A DNA stretch of 64,000 nt from Gaiellasilicea sp963806955 (GTDB lineage Bacteria > Actinomycetota > Thermoleophilia > Gaiellales > Gaiellaceae), in assembly GCA_963806955.1 (NCBI GenBank), contig CAWDZG010000001.1:248001-312000 (forward strand), given 5' to 3'. The notes under the pieces are model-generated. The model ran no database searches, was not told the origin of the DNA, and saw nothing but the letters and a program-made list of their open reading frames with translations. The position numbers were made by a program, and so were the translations under genes. Below, one piece after another: positions 34,970 through 43,867 of the stretch; position 1 is the stretch's first letter; each line of letters starts with the position of its first letter.

Positions 34970-36217
34970 ATGAACCCCATTCGCTCTCTTCGTGTCCTCC
35001 TGGCGGCGACGGCCGTTGCGGCGGCCTCCCTCGTGCCGGCGGCCCCGGCCGCGGCGGCGGGCGGCCCGTTCACAGTCGGCGCCCTGCCGGGCTCGCCGGC
35101 CACGGGCGACGTGATCACGCTCACGATCAGCATCGGAGGTTGCGGCCTCGGCAACCTGGTTGCACCCGTCCTCAGCTATGTCGTCGACGGTCCGACGCCG
35201 CAGAGCGGCTCCTTTCCGGTGCCGACGCTGCTCGGTGGCGGCGACACCGCGACGGCCTCGACGTCGTTCCCCGGCGGCACCCTCGCCCCCGGCAGCTACA
35301 CGGTCCGGGGGGTTGGACTCGGCATTCCCTGCTTCCTCTCGTCGATCACCACCACTTCGACCGTGCCGGTCGGGTTCACGGTCGGCACCGGTGGCGGTGG
35401 CGCAACAGCTCCCGGTGCCCCGACCGGCGTCACGGCGACCGCAGGCGCGGGCCAGGCAAGCGTCACGTGGAGTGCACCCGCCTCCGACGGCGGCTCGCAG
35501 ATCACGACCTACACGGTCACTGCGAGCCCGGGCGGCGCGACCTGCTCGTGGTCCTCTGGACCGCTCAGCTGCACGGTGACCGGGCTCGTGAACGGCACGA
35601 CCTACACGATCGCTGCGACCGCGACGAGCGCCGGCGGCACGAGCCCGTCCTCGTCGCCGTCGGCCCCGATCACGCCCTCCGCGACCGCCGGCGGGCCGCC
35701 CGGCTCCGGTGGCGGCGGTGGCTCGGGCGGGGGCGGTGGTTCGGGTTCCGGTTCCGGTGCCGGTGCCGGGGGGTCGGTTCTGAGCACGATCGCGGGAACC
35801 GCGCGCATGGGGTTCTTGAGCGTCGTCGTTCTGCAGGCGAGCGGCGGCGGCCCCGGCGTCAGCTGGTGGCTCGAACGCAACGACGTCCGGATCGCGAAGC
35901 TCGGCGCCACGGGCAAGATGACGCTCTCGCCGCGGCGGTTCAGCCGGACGAAGCCCGTGACCTTCGCGCTCGTCGCCGTGCCGCTCGCCGGCAAGGCGAA
36001 GCCGGCACTGCGCATCCGGATCTCTCCGAAGCCGCGACCTCGGGTCGCGCCGAAGGCGATCCCGCGCTGGGCCTTCCGAATGGTCAAGTGGCGCGCCACG
36101 GTCCCGGCCAAGCGCGGTGCGCGGCCGGTGGCTCCTCGGGTTGTCCCGAAGTGGTACTGGAGCTGGTCTGCCTGGCACACGCGGCCGTACCGCCTCGACC
36201 GGCTGCGCGTCGGCTAG
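34970..36217 (+). CDS. Secreted fibronectin type III domain protein
   Basis: Exported protein of 415 residues. Residues 1-31 form a signal peptide (RVLLAATAVAAASLVPAAPAAAA). An Ig-like domain with a likely disulfide follows (GGCGLGN .. GIPCF), then an FN3 domain from about 143 to 230 (APGAPTGVTATAGAGQASVTW; VTGLVNGTTYTIAATATSAGG). A Gly/Ser linker (GGGGGSGGGGGSGSGSG) leads to a very basic C-terminal domain rich in Lys, Arg and Trp, which may bind the wall or anionic polymers. A GAGGA lies upstream of the ATG. It converges on rlmN with a 4-bp overlap. Role unknown. Confidence 0.75.
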   Translation: MNPIRSLRVLLAATAVAAASLVPAAPAAAAGGPFTVGALPGSPATGDVITLTISIGGCGLGNLVAPVLSYVVDGPTPQSGSFPVPTLLGGGDTATASTSFPGGTLAPGSYTVRGVGLGIPCFLSSITTTSTVPVGFTVGTGGGGATAPGAPTGVTATAGAGQASVTWSAPASDGGSQITTYTVTASPGGATCSWSSGPLSCTVTGLVNGTTYTIAATATSAGGTSPSSSPSAPITPSATAGGPPGSGGGGGSGGGGGSGSGSGAGAGGSVLSTIAGTARMGFLSVVVLQASGGGPGVSWWLERNDVRIAKLGATGKMTLSPRRFSRTKPVTFALVAVPLAGKAKPALRIRISPKPRPRVAPKAIPRWAFRMVKWRATVPAKRGARPVAPRVVPKWYWSWSAWHTRPYRLDRLRVG

Positions 36218-37194
36218 CGCGTCGCGGCGAGCTGACCGCAGGCTGCGGCGATGTCACGGCCGCGCGTCAGGCGCACGGTCGCAGGCACGCGGGCGCGGTC
36301 GAGCACGCCCTTGAACGCAGCGATTGCGTCCCGTGAGGAGCCGTCGTACCTGCCGGTCGGGTTGTAGGGGATGAGGTTCACCTTGAACAGCTTCGGGTCG
36401 AGGAGCGCTGCCAGCTCCCGTGCCCGGTCGGTCGAGTCGTTCACGCCGGCGAGCAGCACGTACTCGACGAAGACCTTGCGCCGCCGCAGCTCGACGTAGC
36501 GGCGGCACTCGTCGAGCACGGCGGGAAGGGGGTAGCGATCGTTGACGGGCATGATCTCCGAACGCAACCGTGGATCGGCGGCGTGAATCGAGAGCGCCAA
36601 CCGGATCGGCTCCTCGACCTCGTCGACGAACCGGGTCAGGCCTGGGAGCCAGCCGACCGTCGAGATCGTCGTGCGCCGGTGCGTGATCCCGATCTCCGGC
36701 AGGCGCCGGGCTGCCGCGAGCACCTCGTCGTAGTTGAGAAACGGCTCGCCCATGCCCATGAAGACGAGATGGTTGACGGGCTCGAGCCGGCGGAAGTGGA
36801 GCACCTGGTCGAGGATCTCGGAGGCGCGGAGGTTGCGGCCGAAGCGCATTGCGCCGGTGGCACAGAACGTGCAGGTGAGCGGGCAGCCCGACTGCGAGGA
36901 GACGCAGATCGAGCGGCGTCCGTCGCGGTAGCGCATCAGCACCGCCTCGACCGGGTGCCCGTCGGTTGTGCGGAAGAGAGCCTTCACCGTCCCGTCGGCC
37001 GCCTGCGCCTCGTCCTCGAGCGTCAGCGTCGAGAACGGCACCGCGTCGGCCAGCGCGGCCCGCAGCTTCTGCGGCAGGTTCGTCATCTCCTCGTAGCCCC
37101 CGGCGCCGCGCGCAGTCCACTCCCACACCTGGCGGGCGCGGAAGGCGGGCTCGCCGCGGGCGGCGAGCGTCTGCTCCAGCAACAACAGATCCAC
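36214..37194 (-). CDS. rlmN: 23S rRNA (adenine2503-C2)-methyltransferase RlmN
   Basis: Radical SAM enzyme that methylates A2503 of 23S rRNA and A37 of some tRNAs. It has 326 residues. The iron-sulfur ligands are Cys104, Cys108 and Cys111 in SQSGCPLTCTFCATG. Further family motifs are HLVFMGMGEPFLNYDEV, STVGWLPGL, RLALSIHA and VEYVLLAGVND, and the N-terminal helical domain is present (FRARQVWEW). The C-terminal RGRDIAAACGQL holds the second catalytic cysteine. GTG start at 37194, divergent from the aldolase gene with 23 bp between. Confidence 0.95.
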   Translation of the reverse strand: MDLLLLEQTLAARGEPAFRARQVWEWTARGAGGYEEMTNLPQKLRAALADAVPFSTLTLEDEAQAADGTVKALFRTTDGHPVEAVLMRYRDGRRSICVSSQSGCPLTCTFCATGAMRFGRNLRASEILDQVLHFRRLEPVNHLVFMGMGEPFLNYDEVLAAARRLPEIGITHRRTTISTVGWLPGLTRFVDEVEEPIRLALSIHAADPRLRSEIMPVNDRYPLPAVLDECRRYVELRRRKVFVEYVLLAGVNDSTDRARELAALLDPKLFKVNLIPYNPTGRYDGSSRDAIAAFKGVLDRARVPATVRLTRGRDIAAACGQLAATR

Positions 37195-37217
37195 GTGGTC
37201 ACGGTAGCTTTAGCGCC

Positions 37218-38252
37218 GTGATCGACCTTCGCTCCGACACCGCCACGCGCCCCAGCGACGGCATGCGCGCCGCGATCGCGACCGCTGCGGTCGGCGACGA
37301 GCAGAAGCGCGAAGACCCGACCGTCAACGAGCTGGAGGAGCGTGCCGCGCGGCTGCTCGGTCAGCCCGAGGCCGTCTTCCTCCCGACCGCGACGATGGCG
37401 AACCAGATCGCGATCAGGCTCCACACCGACCTCGGCGACGAGCTCATCGGTGAGGAGAACTGCCACGTCTTCATCTCGGAGCTCGGCGGGCCGGCCGTCC
37501 ACTCGGGCGTCGTCACGCGCGGGCTCCCGGGCGTCGCAGGGCGCTTCACGGTCGAGCAGGTGCGCGCCGCCTACCGCATCCCGAACATGCACTCCCCGCG
37601 CACGCGGCTGCTCTGGGTCGAGAACACCCACAACGCGAGCGGCGGCCGGATCTGGCCGCTCGAGGAGCTCGACGCGCTCCACGCGGTCGCGAACGAGCTC
37701 GAGTTGCGCTTCCACCTCGACGGCGCGCGGCTCCTGAACGCCTCGGTCGCGCTCGGCGTCGACGCGGCGGCGATCGGCGCGCGCTTCGACACCGTCACGC
37801 TCTGCCTCTCGAAGGGGCTCGGCTGCCCGCTGGGCGCCGTCCTTGCCGGGGGCAGCGACGTGATGGCGAACGCGCGGCGGCTCAAGCACCTCTTCGGCGG
37901 CGCGATGCGGCAGGCGGGCATCGTCGCTGCGGCCGGCGTGTACGCGCTCGACCACCACGTCGACCGGCTCGCCGAGGACCACGAGCGCGCGCAACGGCTT
38001 GCACGCGGGCTCGCCGAGGCCGGTCTCGCCGTCGATCTGGACCGCGTCGAGACGAACTTCGTCCAGCTCGACGTCGCCCCGTTGTCACAGCAGGAGGCGA
38101 TCGCGCGGCTCGCCGAGCATGGCGTCGGCCTCTCGGGGACGATCCACCCGACCGTCCTGCGCGCGGTCACCCACCTCGACGTCGGCGACGACGAGATCGA
38201 CGGCGCCCTCGCGGCGATCCCGCGGGCGCTCGGAACGCGTGTCAGCGCCTGA
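37218..38252 (+). CDS. Low-specificity threonine aldolase
   Basis: PLP-dependent fold-type I aldolase that cleaves threonine/allo-threonine to glycine and acetaldehyde; 344 residues. It starts IDLRSDTATRPSDGMR, the usual beginning. TATMANQIAI, VENTHNASGGRIWP, FHLDGARLLNA and the cofactor lysine in VTLCLSKGLGCPLGAVL are clear. With the glycine cleavage operon nearby it would feed glycine into one-carbon metabolism (inference). The GTG at 37218 gives the natural N-terminus. It overlaps the next gene by 14 bp. Confidence 0.92.
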   Translation: MIDLRSDTATRPSDGMRAAIATAAVGDEQKREDPTVNELEERAARLLGQPEAVFLPTATMANQIAIRLHTDLGDELIGEENCHVFISELGGPAVHSGVVTRGLPGVAGRFTVEQVRAAYRIPNMHSPRTRLLWVENTHNASGGRIWPLEELDALHAVANELELRFHLDGARLLNASVALGVDAAAIGARFDTVTLCLSKGLGCPLGAVLAGGSDVMANARRLKHLFGGAMRQAGIVAAAGVYALDHHVDRLAEDHERAQRLARGLAEAGLAVDLDRVETNFVQLDVAPLSQQEAIARLAEHGVGLSGTIHPTVLRAVTHLDVGDDEIDGALAAIPRALGTRVSA

Positions 38253-39561
38253 CGCGCTGCAGCAGGACCTGAGCGCCAGGCTCGCGGCCGCGCAGGCAGC
38301 GGAGCGGCTGCCCTCGGTCAGCGCGGCCGTGTTTCGCGGCGGCGACGTGCTGTGGCAGGAGGCGCTCGGTCTGGCCGACGTGGAGACGGCGGTGCCGGCG
38401 ACGCCGGACACGCAGTATCGGATCGGCTCGATCACGAAGACGTTCACGGCCGTCGGCGTGCTCCAGTTGCGCGATGCCGGCGAGCTGTCACTTGACGATC
38501 CGCTCACCGAGCATCTGCCTGAGAGCGCTCACGCCCCGACGCTCGGCCGCATGCTGGCGCACGCGTCGGGGCTCCAGCGCGAGCCGCCGGGCGAGATCTG
38601 GGAGACGCTCGTTGCGCCCTCACGTGAGGAGCTGCTCGCGGGCACGGCCGACGCAGAGCAGGTGCTCGAGCCGGGCTCCTGGTGGCACTACTCCAATCTC
38701 GCCTTCGCCCTGCTCGGCGAGGTGGTCGCGCGCAAGCACGGCGGCACGTGGGAGGACGCGCTGCGGGAGCGGATCCTCGACCCGCTCGGGCTCGCCCGCA
38801 CGACGCCGGCTGCCGCGGCTCCGGCGGCGAGCGGCTACTTCGTCGAGCCCTACTCCGACGCCGTTCAGCTCGAGCCGGAGCTCGACCTCGGCGGAGCGGG
38901 CGCGCTCGGACGGCTCTGGTCGACGACGGGAGATCTGGCTCGCTGGGGCGCGTTCCTGGCGGCGGGTGACGACCGCGTGCTCGCGCCCTCGACGCTCGAG
39001 GAGATGGCGCAGGCCCGCGTGATGGTCGATCACAGCGGTTGGACGCTCGCCTGGGGGACGGGGCTCGAGCTCTACCGGCGCGGCGAGACCGTCTTCGTCG
39101 GGCACGGAGGCGCGATGCCGGGTCATCTCGCGGCGCTGGTCGTCCACCGCGCCTCGGGCACGGGTGCTGCGGTGCTGACGAACACGGGCGCGGGCGCCTC
39201 GCCCGAGAAGCTCGCGCTCGACCTCGCCGTCGCCGCGATCGAGGTGCTCCCCGCGGCGACCGAGGCGTGGCAGCCGGCCGAGCCCGTCCCGCCCGACGTG
39301 CTCCCCCTGCTCGGCCCCTGGTGGGTCGAGGGCCACGAGATCGTGCTCGGCTGGCGCAAGGGCCGGCTCGAGGCGAAGCTGCTCGGCGGCCCGCCCGGCC
39401 GTGACACGTCCTTCTTCGTTCAGGAGGGCGACGACCGCTTCCGCGTCGCCGAGGGGCGCGAGCGCGGGGAGTTGCTGCGCGTCGTCCGAACCGCCGACGG
39501 CGCGATCGAGAAGCTCTACTTCGCGACGTACCCGCTCCGCCGCGAGCCGTCGACCTTCTAG
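38239..39561 (+). CDS. Serine hydrolase, class C beta-lactamase-like
   Basis: Beta-lactamase/D-aminopeptidase superfamily protein of 440 residues with no signal peptide visible. The nucleophile motif SxxK is in IGSITKTFTAVGV (about residue 65), YxN is WHYSNLAFALLGEV, and the third motif HxG is VGHGGAMPGH. A C-terminal extension of about 100 residues with a beta-rich appearance (LLPLLGPWWVEGHEIVLGWR) resembles the lipocalin-like tail of many such hydrolases. They act as esterases or peptidases more often than antibiotic-degrading enzymes. GTG start within the end of the aldolase gene suggests co-expression. Confidence 0.85.
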   Translation: MSAPDALQQDLSARLAAAQAAERLPSVSAAVFRGGDVLWQEALGLADVETAVPATPDTQYRIGSITKTFTAVGVLQLRDAGELSLDDPLTEHLPESAHAPTLGRMLAHASGLQREPPGEIWETLVAPSREELLAGTADAEQVLEPGSWWHYSNLAFALLGEVVARKHGGTWEDALRERILDPLGLARTTPAAAAPAASGYFVEPYSDAVQLEPELDLGGAGALGRLWSTTGDLARWGAFLAAGDDRVLAPSTLEEMAQARVMVDHSGWTLAWGTGLELYRRGETVFVGHGGAMPGHLAALVVHRASGTGAAVLTNTGAGASPEKLALDLAVAAIEVLPAATEAWQPAEPVPPDVLPLLGPWWVEGHEIVLGWRKGRLEAKLLGGPPGRDTSFFVQEGDDRFRVAEGRERGELLRVVRTADGAIEKLYFATYPLRREPSTF

Positions 39562-40598
39562 AGGCGTTCTCCCGCCTGAAAGAAGACGACCACGATCGCC
39601 AGATACCCGGCGACCAGGATCGCGCCGCGAAGCCTGCTCGAGCGTCCGCCGAAGAGCGCGAGCGTCGTCAGCACGAGCGCACCGCCGAGCGTCGCCATCT
39701 CCACCTGACGGAACGAGAGCGCGAGCGGATCGATCAGCAGCGCCAGCAGTGCGACGGCCGGGATCAGGAAGACGGCGACCTGCGCGGCCGAGGCGAGGGC
39801 GATCTCCGCCGCGAGCTTGAGCTTGCCGCGATAGGCGACGAGCACCGCGCCGCCGTGCTCGGCCGCGTTGCCGACGATCGCGACGATCACCGCTGCGACG
39901 AAGAAGTCGGTCAGGCCGGCCTTCTCGGCGAAGACCTCGAGCGAGCCGACGAGCACCTCGGCGACGAGCGCGGTCACGACCGTCGCCGCCGCCAGCACCC
40001 CGAGCGAGAACCGGAACGACCAGCCCTTGATCTCGGCGTCGCTGGCGATGTGGAGCAGCCGGTGCCGCCGGAGCGAGTACCAGGTCGCGCCGACGTAGAC
40101 GATCAGCAGCGCGATCGAGACCGGGATCGTCAGGTCGGCGAGCGAGCTCCGGTCGGGGTCGCCGTCCCAGCCGGGCACGGCGACGATCAGGAAGAACAGG
40201 GCCGCGACCGCGATCAGTCCGAACGAGAGGAAGCTCGACGGGCGATCGAGCTCTCCGCGCCCACCGGCGATGAGCGAGAAGCCGAGCACGAGCAGGAGGT
40301 TCCCGATCACCGAGCCCGTCAGTGACCCTCGCACGACCTCGGTCAGCCCCTGGTTCACCGCCAGCAGGGCGATGATCAACTCGGGGGCGTTGCCGAAGGT
40401 CGCGTTGAGAAAGCCGCCGATCCCCGGCCCGGTGTGCTCGGCGGCGTGCTCGGTCGCCTCGCCGATCAGCCACGCGAGCGGTATGAGCGCGCCCGCCGCC
40501 AGGACGAACTCAACGGTCTCGTCCAGGTGAAATGCGTAGTGGAGGACGACGACGAGGGGCGCGAATGCGACGGACGTGAAGAGGGCTCGGCGGACCAC
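39558..40598 (-). CDS. Calcium/proton (CaCA family) antiporter
   Basis: Integral membrane exchanger of 346 residues and about eleven hydrophobic segments. The two alpha-repeats of the CaCA superfamily are plain: EATEHAAEHTGPGIGGFLNATFGNAPELIIALLA (key GNAPE) and the inverted copy VAAVIVAIVGNAAEHGGAVLVA (key GNAAEH). This pattern matches CAX-type Ca2+/H+ antiporters. The GTG at 40598 is chosen because the hydrophobic first helix begins just after it; the open frame upstream is not protein-like. Converges on the serine hydrolase gene with a 4-bp overlap. Confidence 0.88.
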   Translation of the reverse strand: MVRRALFTSVAFAPLVVVLHYAFHLDETVEFVLAAGALIPLAWLIGEATEHAAEHTGPGIGGFLNATFGNAPELIIALLAVNQGLTEVVRGSLTGSVIGNLLLVLGFSLIAGGRGELDRPSSFLSFGLIAVAALFFLIVAVPGWDGDPDRSSLADLTIPVSIALLIVYVGATWYSLRRHRLLHIASDAEIKGWSFRFSLGVLAAATVVTALVAEVLVGSLEVFAEKAGLTDFFVAAVIVAIVGNAAEHGGAVLVAYRGKLKLAAEIALASAAQVAVFLIPAVALLALLIDPLALSFRQVEMATLGGALVLTTLALFGGRSSRLRGAILVAGYLAIVVVFFQAGERL

Positions 40599-40686
40599 GG
40601 CCGCGTACCCTATCTGCGCGCACTGCCTGAAGATCGCCTGAATGTCAAGTCTTGCGGGCAGCGCGGGACGCGACCACAATCCGGGT

Positions 40687-41100
40687 GTGGAAGAGGCTGC
40701 GCAAGCCCCCGTCGAGCTCCCGCTCCGCCCGCAGGACGAGGTGGAATGCCGGCGGTGCGAGGTGCACTGCGACAAGGTCGTCTACCCAGGCGCGTGCCTC
40801 GAGCGCTCCTGCCCGTTCGTCTACGCCTACGAAGCGTGGGGGCACACGTACGTCGGCTGCATGCAGCGCGTGTACGGGGTCGAGATCGACCTCGACCTGT
40901 TGCAGGCGGCCGAAGCCAGGACCGAGGGCTTCGGTGGCATCCGCGCGACGGGCGCTCCGCTGCCGATGTGCAAGGTCGAGGTCTCACCCTGCTACGAGGC
41001 GCGCGGCGACGAGCTCGGCTGCCGCAACCCGGAGTTCCACGAGCTCCCGCGCGAGCGCCCCAGCTTCCGCGTGATCGCCCAGATCAACCCGTCCGCGTAG
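40687..41100 (+). CDS. Cysteine-rich protein of unknown function
   Basis: Soluble protein of 137 residues from the GTG at 40687 (an ATG at 40642 is also in frame). Nine or more cysteines occur in a spaced pattern: ECRRCEVHC, PGACLERSCPFVYAY, YVGCM, PMCKVEVSPC and LGCRNPEF. This suggests one or two metal sites, zinc or iron-sulfur. No family recognised. A hairpin with a T-rich tail follows 18 bases after the stop and should terminate it. It is divergent from the Ca2+/H+ antiporter gene. Confidence 0.65.
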   Translation: MEEAAQAPVELPLRPQDEVECRRCEVHCDKVVYPGACLERSCPFVYAYEAWGHTYVGCMQRVYGVEIDLDLLQAAEARTEGFGGIRATGAPLPMCKVEVSPCYEARGDELGCRNPEFHELPRERPSFRVIAQINPSA

Positions 41101-41117
41101 CCGACCGCGCGAGCGAG

Positions 41118-41151
41118 GGCTTGTGTCTATGAGACACAAGCGTTCTTTTCG
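41118..41151 (+). terminator. Hairpin A: terminator / inverted repeat copy
   Basis: Perfect 9-bp stem GCTTGTGTC/GACACAAGC with loop TATGA, followed by GTTCTTTTCG, directly downstream of the Cys-rich gene. It reads as an intrinsic terminator for that gene. The same sequence recurs in inverted orientation at 41505-41537 on the other side of the small gene that follows. Confidence 0.7.
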
Positions 41152-41206
41152 TGCTTCGTCACGGAATCGTTGCGAAAGGCTGGCCGGGGCGGGGCACACT
41201 CGTCGC

Positions 41207-41539
41207 ATGCGCTTCTCGATCGCCCGGCGAGACCCGCGGATCCACGCGCTCGTCGTCGGGTTGCACCGCGACGACACACCGGCGGCCGCGACGTGGCGTG
41301 CCGTCGGCAACGCCGCAGAGGAGCTGGGTTTGGCGCGGCCGAGCTACCACACGATCCGCGGGCTCGTGCGTGGCGAGGAGTTGCGCCGGCGCGCCCGGAC
41401 GGACACGCGCCGCGCGGCCCTCGCCGTCCTCGGAGCGGCTCCGTCGCCGCGGGTCGTCGACCTGCCGATCGCGCTCGACGCACTCGAGTACGCGCGCGCG
41501 AAAGAACGGCTTGTGACTGATAGACACAAGCCGCCGTAG
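41207..41539 (+). CDS. Small putative HTH protein between two hairpins
   Basis: Protein of 110 residues, basic, without signal or membrane segment. The middle part ATWRAVGNAAEELGLARPSY followed by HTIRGLVRGEELRR looks like a helix-turn-helix. The C-terminus DALEYARAKERLV is helical. The last codons lie within the second hairpin. I know no firm family for it. Coding is supported by the helix-turn-helix pattern and the flanking structures, but expression is unproved. Confidence 0.55.
   Translation: MRFSIARRDPRIHALVVGLHRDDTPAAATWRAVGNAAEELGLARPSYHTIRGLVRGEELRRRARTDTRRAALAVLGAAPSPRVVDLPIALDALEYARAKERLVTDRHKPP
41505..41537 (-). terminator. Hairpin B: inverted copy of hairpin A
   Basis: On the minus strand this reads GGCTTGTG..CACAAGCC with a short loop followed by GTTCTTTCG, matching hairpin A over about 30 bases with two substitutions and one indel. 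It lies just downstream of the leftward nfo gene and would terminate it. The pair forms a large inverted repeat around the small HTH gene. Confidence 0.6.
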
Positions 41540-41543
41540 CGGG

Positions 41544-42386
41544 CTACGTCCAGCGGGCGTGGAGATCGCGGAGCTTCTGCACCTCGGCGGCGTCGGGGCC
41601 GTGGCCGTCGGGGCCCGGCGTCTCCATCACTGCCGGGAGGCCCTGCACGGCCGGATGCGCGAGGAAGGCGCCGAGGCGCTCGCCGAGCTCGCCCTCGAGC
41701 ACGTTCGCGTGCCGGTCGCGGTTCGAGCCGAGTGGCGCCGCCGCGTCGTTGACGTGGAGCGCCCGGAGCCGGTCGAGCCCGATCCGATCGTCCAGCTCCC
41801 CGAGCGTCGCGCCGACGACATCGGGCTCGCCGACGTCGACGCCGGAGACGTAGAGATGGCAGGAGTCGAGGCAGATGCCGAGACGGGGATGGCCGTCGAG
41901 CGCGTCGAAGATCGCGGCCAGCTCGTCGAGCGAGCGCCCGATCGTGGCGCCCGCCCCGGCCGCGTTCTCGAGCAGCAGCCAGGTCGTCTCCGAGCAGCGT
42001 TCGAGCACCTCGCGCAGCGCCGGCACGCAGCGCGAAAGCCCCGCCTCGAAGCCGGCGCCCAGGTGCGAGCCGACGTGGAAGACGACGCCGTCCGCCTCGA
42101 GCGCGCAGGCGGCGTCGACGGTCGAGCGCATCGTCGCCACGCTCTTCGCGTAGATCGTCTCGTCCGGGGTCGCGAGGTTGCAGAGATAGAGGGCGTGGAT
42201 CAGCACCGAGCCGAGCCCGAGCTCTGCCCGCCGCGCCCTGAACCGGGCCAGATCGTCCTCGGCGTGCTCCGGGAACCGCCACATGCGCGGGCTTTGCGCG
42301 AAGAGCTGGACCGCGTCCGCGCCGATCTCTGCCGCGTGCTCCAGCGAGCCCTTCACTCCTCCCGAGCAGTGGGCGCCGAAGAGCAC
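41544..42386 (-). CDS. nfo: Endonuclease IV (AP endonuclease)
   Basis: Zinc-dependent AP endonuclease of the xylose isomerase-like TIM barrel, 280 residues. It cuts 5' of abasic sites in base excision repair. Family features: FGAHCSGGVKGSLEHAAEIG at the start, QLFAQSPRMW, VFHVGSHLG with a metal His, LLLENAAGAG with a Glu ligand, ICLDSCHLYVSG with Asp-His, LHVNDAAAPLGSNRDRHANV and METPG near the end. These supply the expected His, Glu and Asp zinc ligands. It starts with GTG at 42386, 20 bp from the divergent gltX. Confidence 0.93.
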   Translation of the reverse strand: MLFGAHCSGGVKGSLEHAAEIGADAVQLFAQSPRMWRFPEHAEDDLARFRARRAELGLGSVLIHALYLCNLATPDETIYAKSVATMRSTVDAACALEADGVVFHVGSHLGAGFEAGLSRCVPALREVLERCSETTWLLLENAAGAGATIGRSLDELAAIFDALDGHPRLGICLDSCHLYVSGVDVGEPDVVGATLGELDDRIGLDRLRALHVNDAAAPLGSNRDRHANVLEGELGERLGAFLAHPAVQGLPAVMETPGPDGHGPDAAEVQKLRDLHARWT

Positions 42387-42406
42387 GCCGCTAGGCTAGC
42401 CGTCTC

Positions 42407-43666
42407 GTGAGCGTCCGCGTCCGCATGGCACCGAGCCCCACCGGCTTCCTCCACATCGGTGGCGTCCGCACGTTCCTCTTCAACTGGCTCTTCGCGCGCG
42501 GCCTCGGCGGCGAGTGCCTGCTCCGGATCGAGAACACCGACACGAGCCGCGAGGTGGCCGAGTCGGTCGAACAGATCCAGAGCTCCCTGCGCTGGCTCGG
42601 GATCGACTGGGACGGTCCCGTCACCTTCCAGCTCGACCGGCTCGAGCGCTGCCAGCAGGAGGCGCGCCGCCTCGTCGACGAGGGCAAGGCCTACGAGGAC
42701 GACGGTGCGATCCGCTACCGGATGCCCGACGAGGGCACGACCGCCTGGGACGACGCGGTCAAGGGCCGGATCGAGTTCCCGAACGAGCAGCTCGAGGATC
42801 TCGTCCTCGTGCGCTCGGACGGGCGGCCGACCTACAACTTCGCCTCGCCGGTCGAGGACTGGCTGGACGGGATCACGCACGTGATCCGGGGCGACGACCA
42901 CGTCTCGAACACGCCGAAGCAGATCCAGATCCTGCAGGGGCTCGGCTCCGAGCTCCCGGTCTATGCCCACGTCCCGAACGTGTTCGGCGAGGACGGGAAG
43001 AAGCTCTCGAAGCGGCACGGCGCCGTCTCGGTGGGCGAGTTCCGCGAGGCCGGCTACTTCGCGCCGGCACTGATGAACTTCCTCGCCCTGCTCGGCTGGG
43101 CGCCGGACGGCGAGACCACGATCATGTCCCGCGACGAGCTGATCGCGAGGTTCTCGCTCGACCGTGTCGGCTCCAGCCCGGCCACGTTCGACTACGCGAA
43201 GCTCGACTGGATGAACGGCGTCTACCTGCGCGGGCTCGCGGCGGACGACTACGCGGCAGCTGCGCTCGGGTGGCTGCGCGAGCACGGTCACGAGTGGGAG
43301 GAGCAGCGACTGCGCTCCACGGTGCCGCTCGTGCAGGAGAAGATCGGCCGCCTCGGCGAGCTGCCCGGGTTCGCCGGCTTTCTCTTTCACGAGGTCGAGC
43401 CCGACCCGGCACTGCTCGACCACGGCGTGCTGACGGCCGCAGCCGAGGCGCTCGGCGCGGTCGAGCCCTGGAGCGCCGAGCCGATCGAGGTGGCGCTGAA
43501 GGCGCTGTGCGAGCGGCTCGGACTGAAGCCGCGGCAGGCGTTTCAGCCGATCCGCGTGGCGATCACGGGGTCGAAGATCTCACCCGGTCTCTACGAGAGC
43601 CTCGAGCTGCTCGGCCGGGACGTCGCGCTCGCGCGCCTCAGTGGCGGGGCGGCGGCAGCGGCCTGA
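42407..43666 (+). CDS. gltX: Glutamyl-tRNA synthetase
   Basis: Class I aminoacyl-tRNA synthetase, 419 residues. The HIGH-type motif is in APSPTGFLHIGGVRTFLFNW (HIGG at 16-19), the KMSKS-type motif is GKKLSKRHGAVSV, and DWLDGITHVIRGDDHVSNTPKQ (key IRGDDH) is typical. The C-terminal anticodon-binding part is shorter than in the usual 460-490-residue enzyme but keeps QAFQPIRVAITGSKISPGLYE. Whether it also charges tRNA-Gln cannot be judged here. GTG start at 42407. Confidence 0.95.
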   Translation: MSVRVRMAPSPTGFLHIGGVRTFLFNWLFARGLGGECLLRIENTDTSREVAESVEQIQSSLRWLGIDWDGPVTFQLDRLERCQQEARRLVDEGKAYEDDGAIRYRMPDEGTTAWDDAVKGRIEFPNEQLEDLVLVRSDGRPTYNFASPVEDWLDGITHVIRGDDHVSNTPKQIQILQGLGSELPVYAHVPNVFGEDGKKLSKRHGAVSVGEFREAGYFAPALMNFLALLGWAPDGETTIMSRDELIARFSLDRVGSSPATFDYAKLDWMNGVYLRGLAADDYAAAALGWLREHGHEWEEQRLRSTVPLVQEKIGRLGELPGFAGFLFHEVEPDPALLDHGVLTAAAEALGAVEPWSAEPIEVALKALCERLGLKPRQAFQPIRVAITGSKISPGLYESLELLGRDVALARLSGGAAAAA

Positions 43667-43867
43667 CCGGTGCGAGCGGGTCGAGCGCTCGCTGAAACTC
43701 GCGCCACGCCCGGCGCCGGTAGCTCGGCGACGGCGCCGGAAGCCGCTTCGGCTCGTCGTCCCGGCCGCTGCGCGAAGCGGGTGGTTGCGCTGGATTTCTC
43801 ATTTCTAAGGAGTAAACGCGGTTGGGGGCGATTGCGGTACGCGAACCGCGCTACAGTCCACGGCGAG

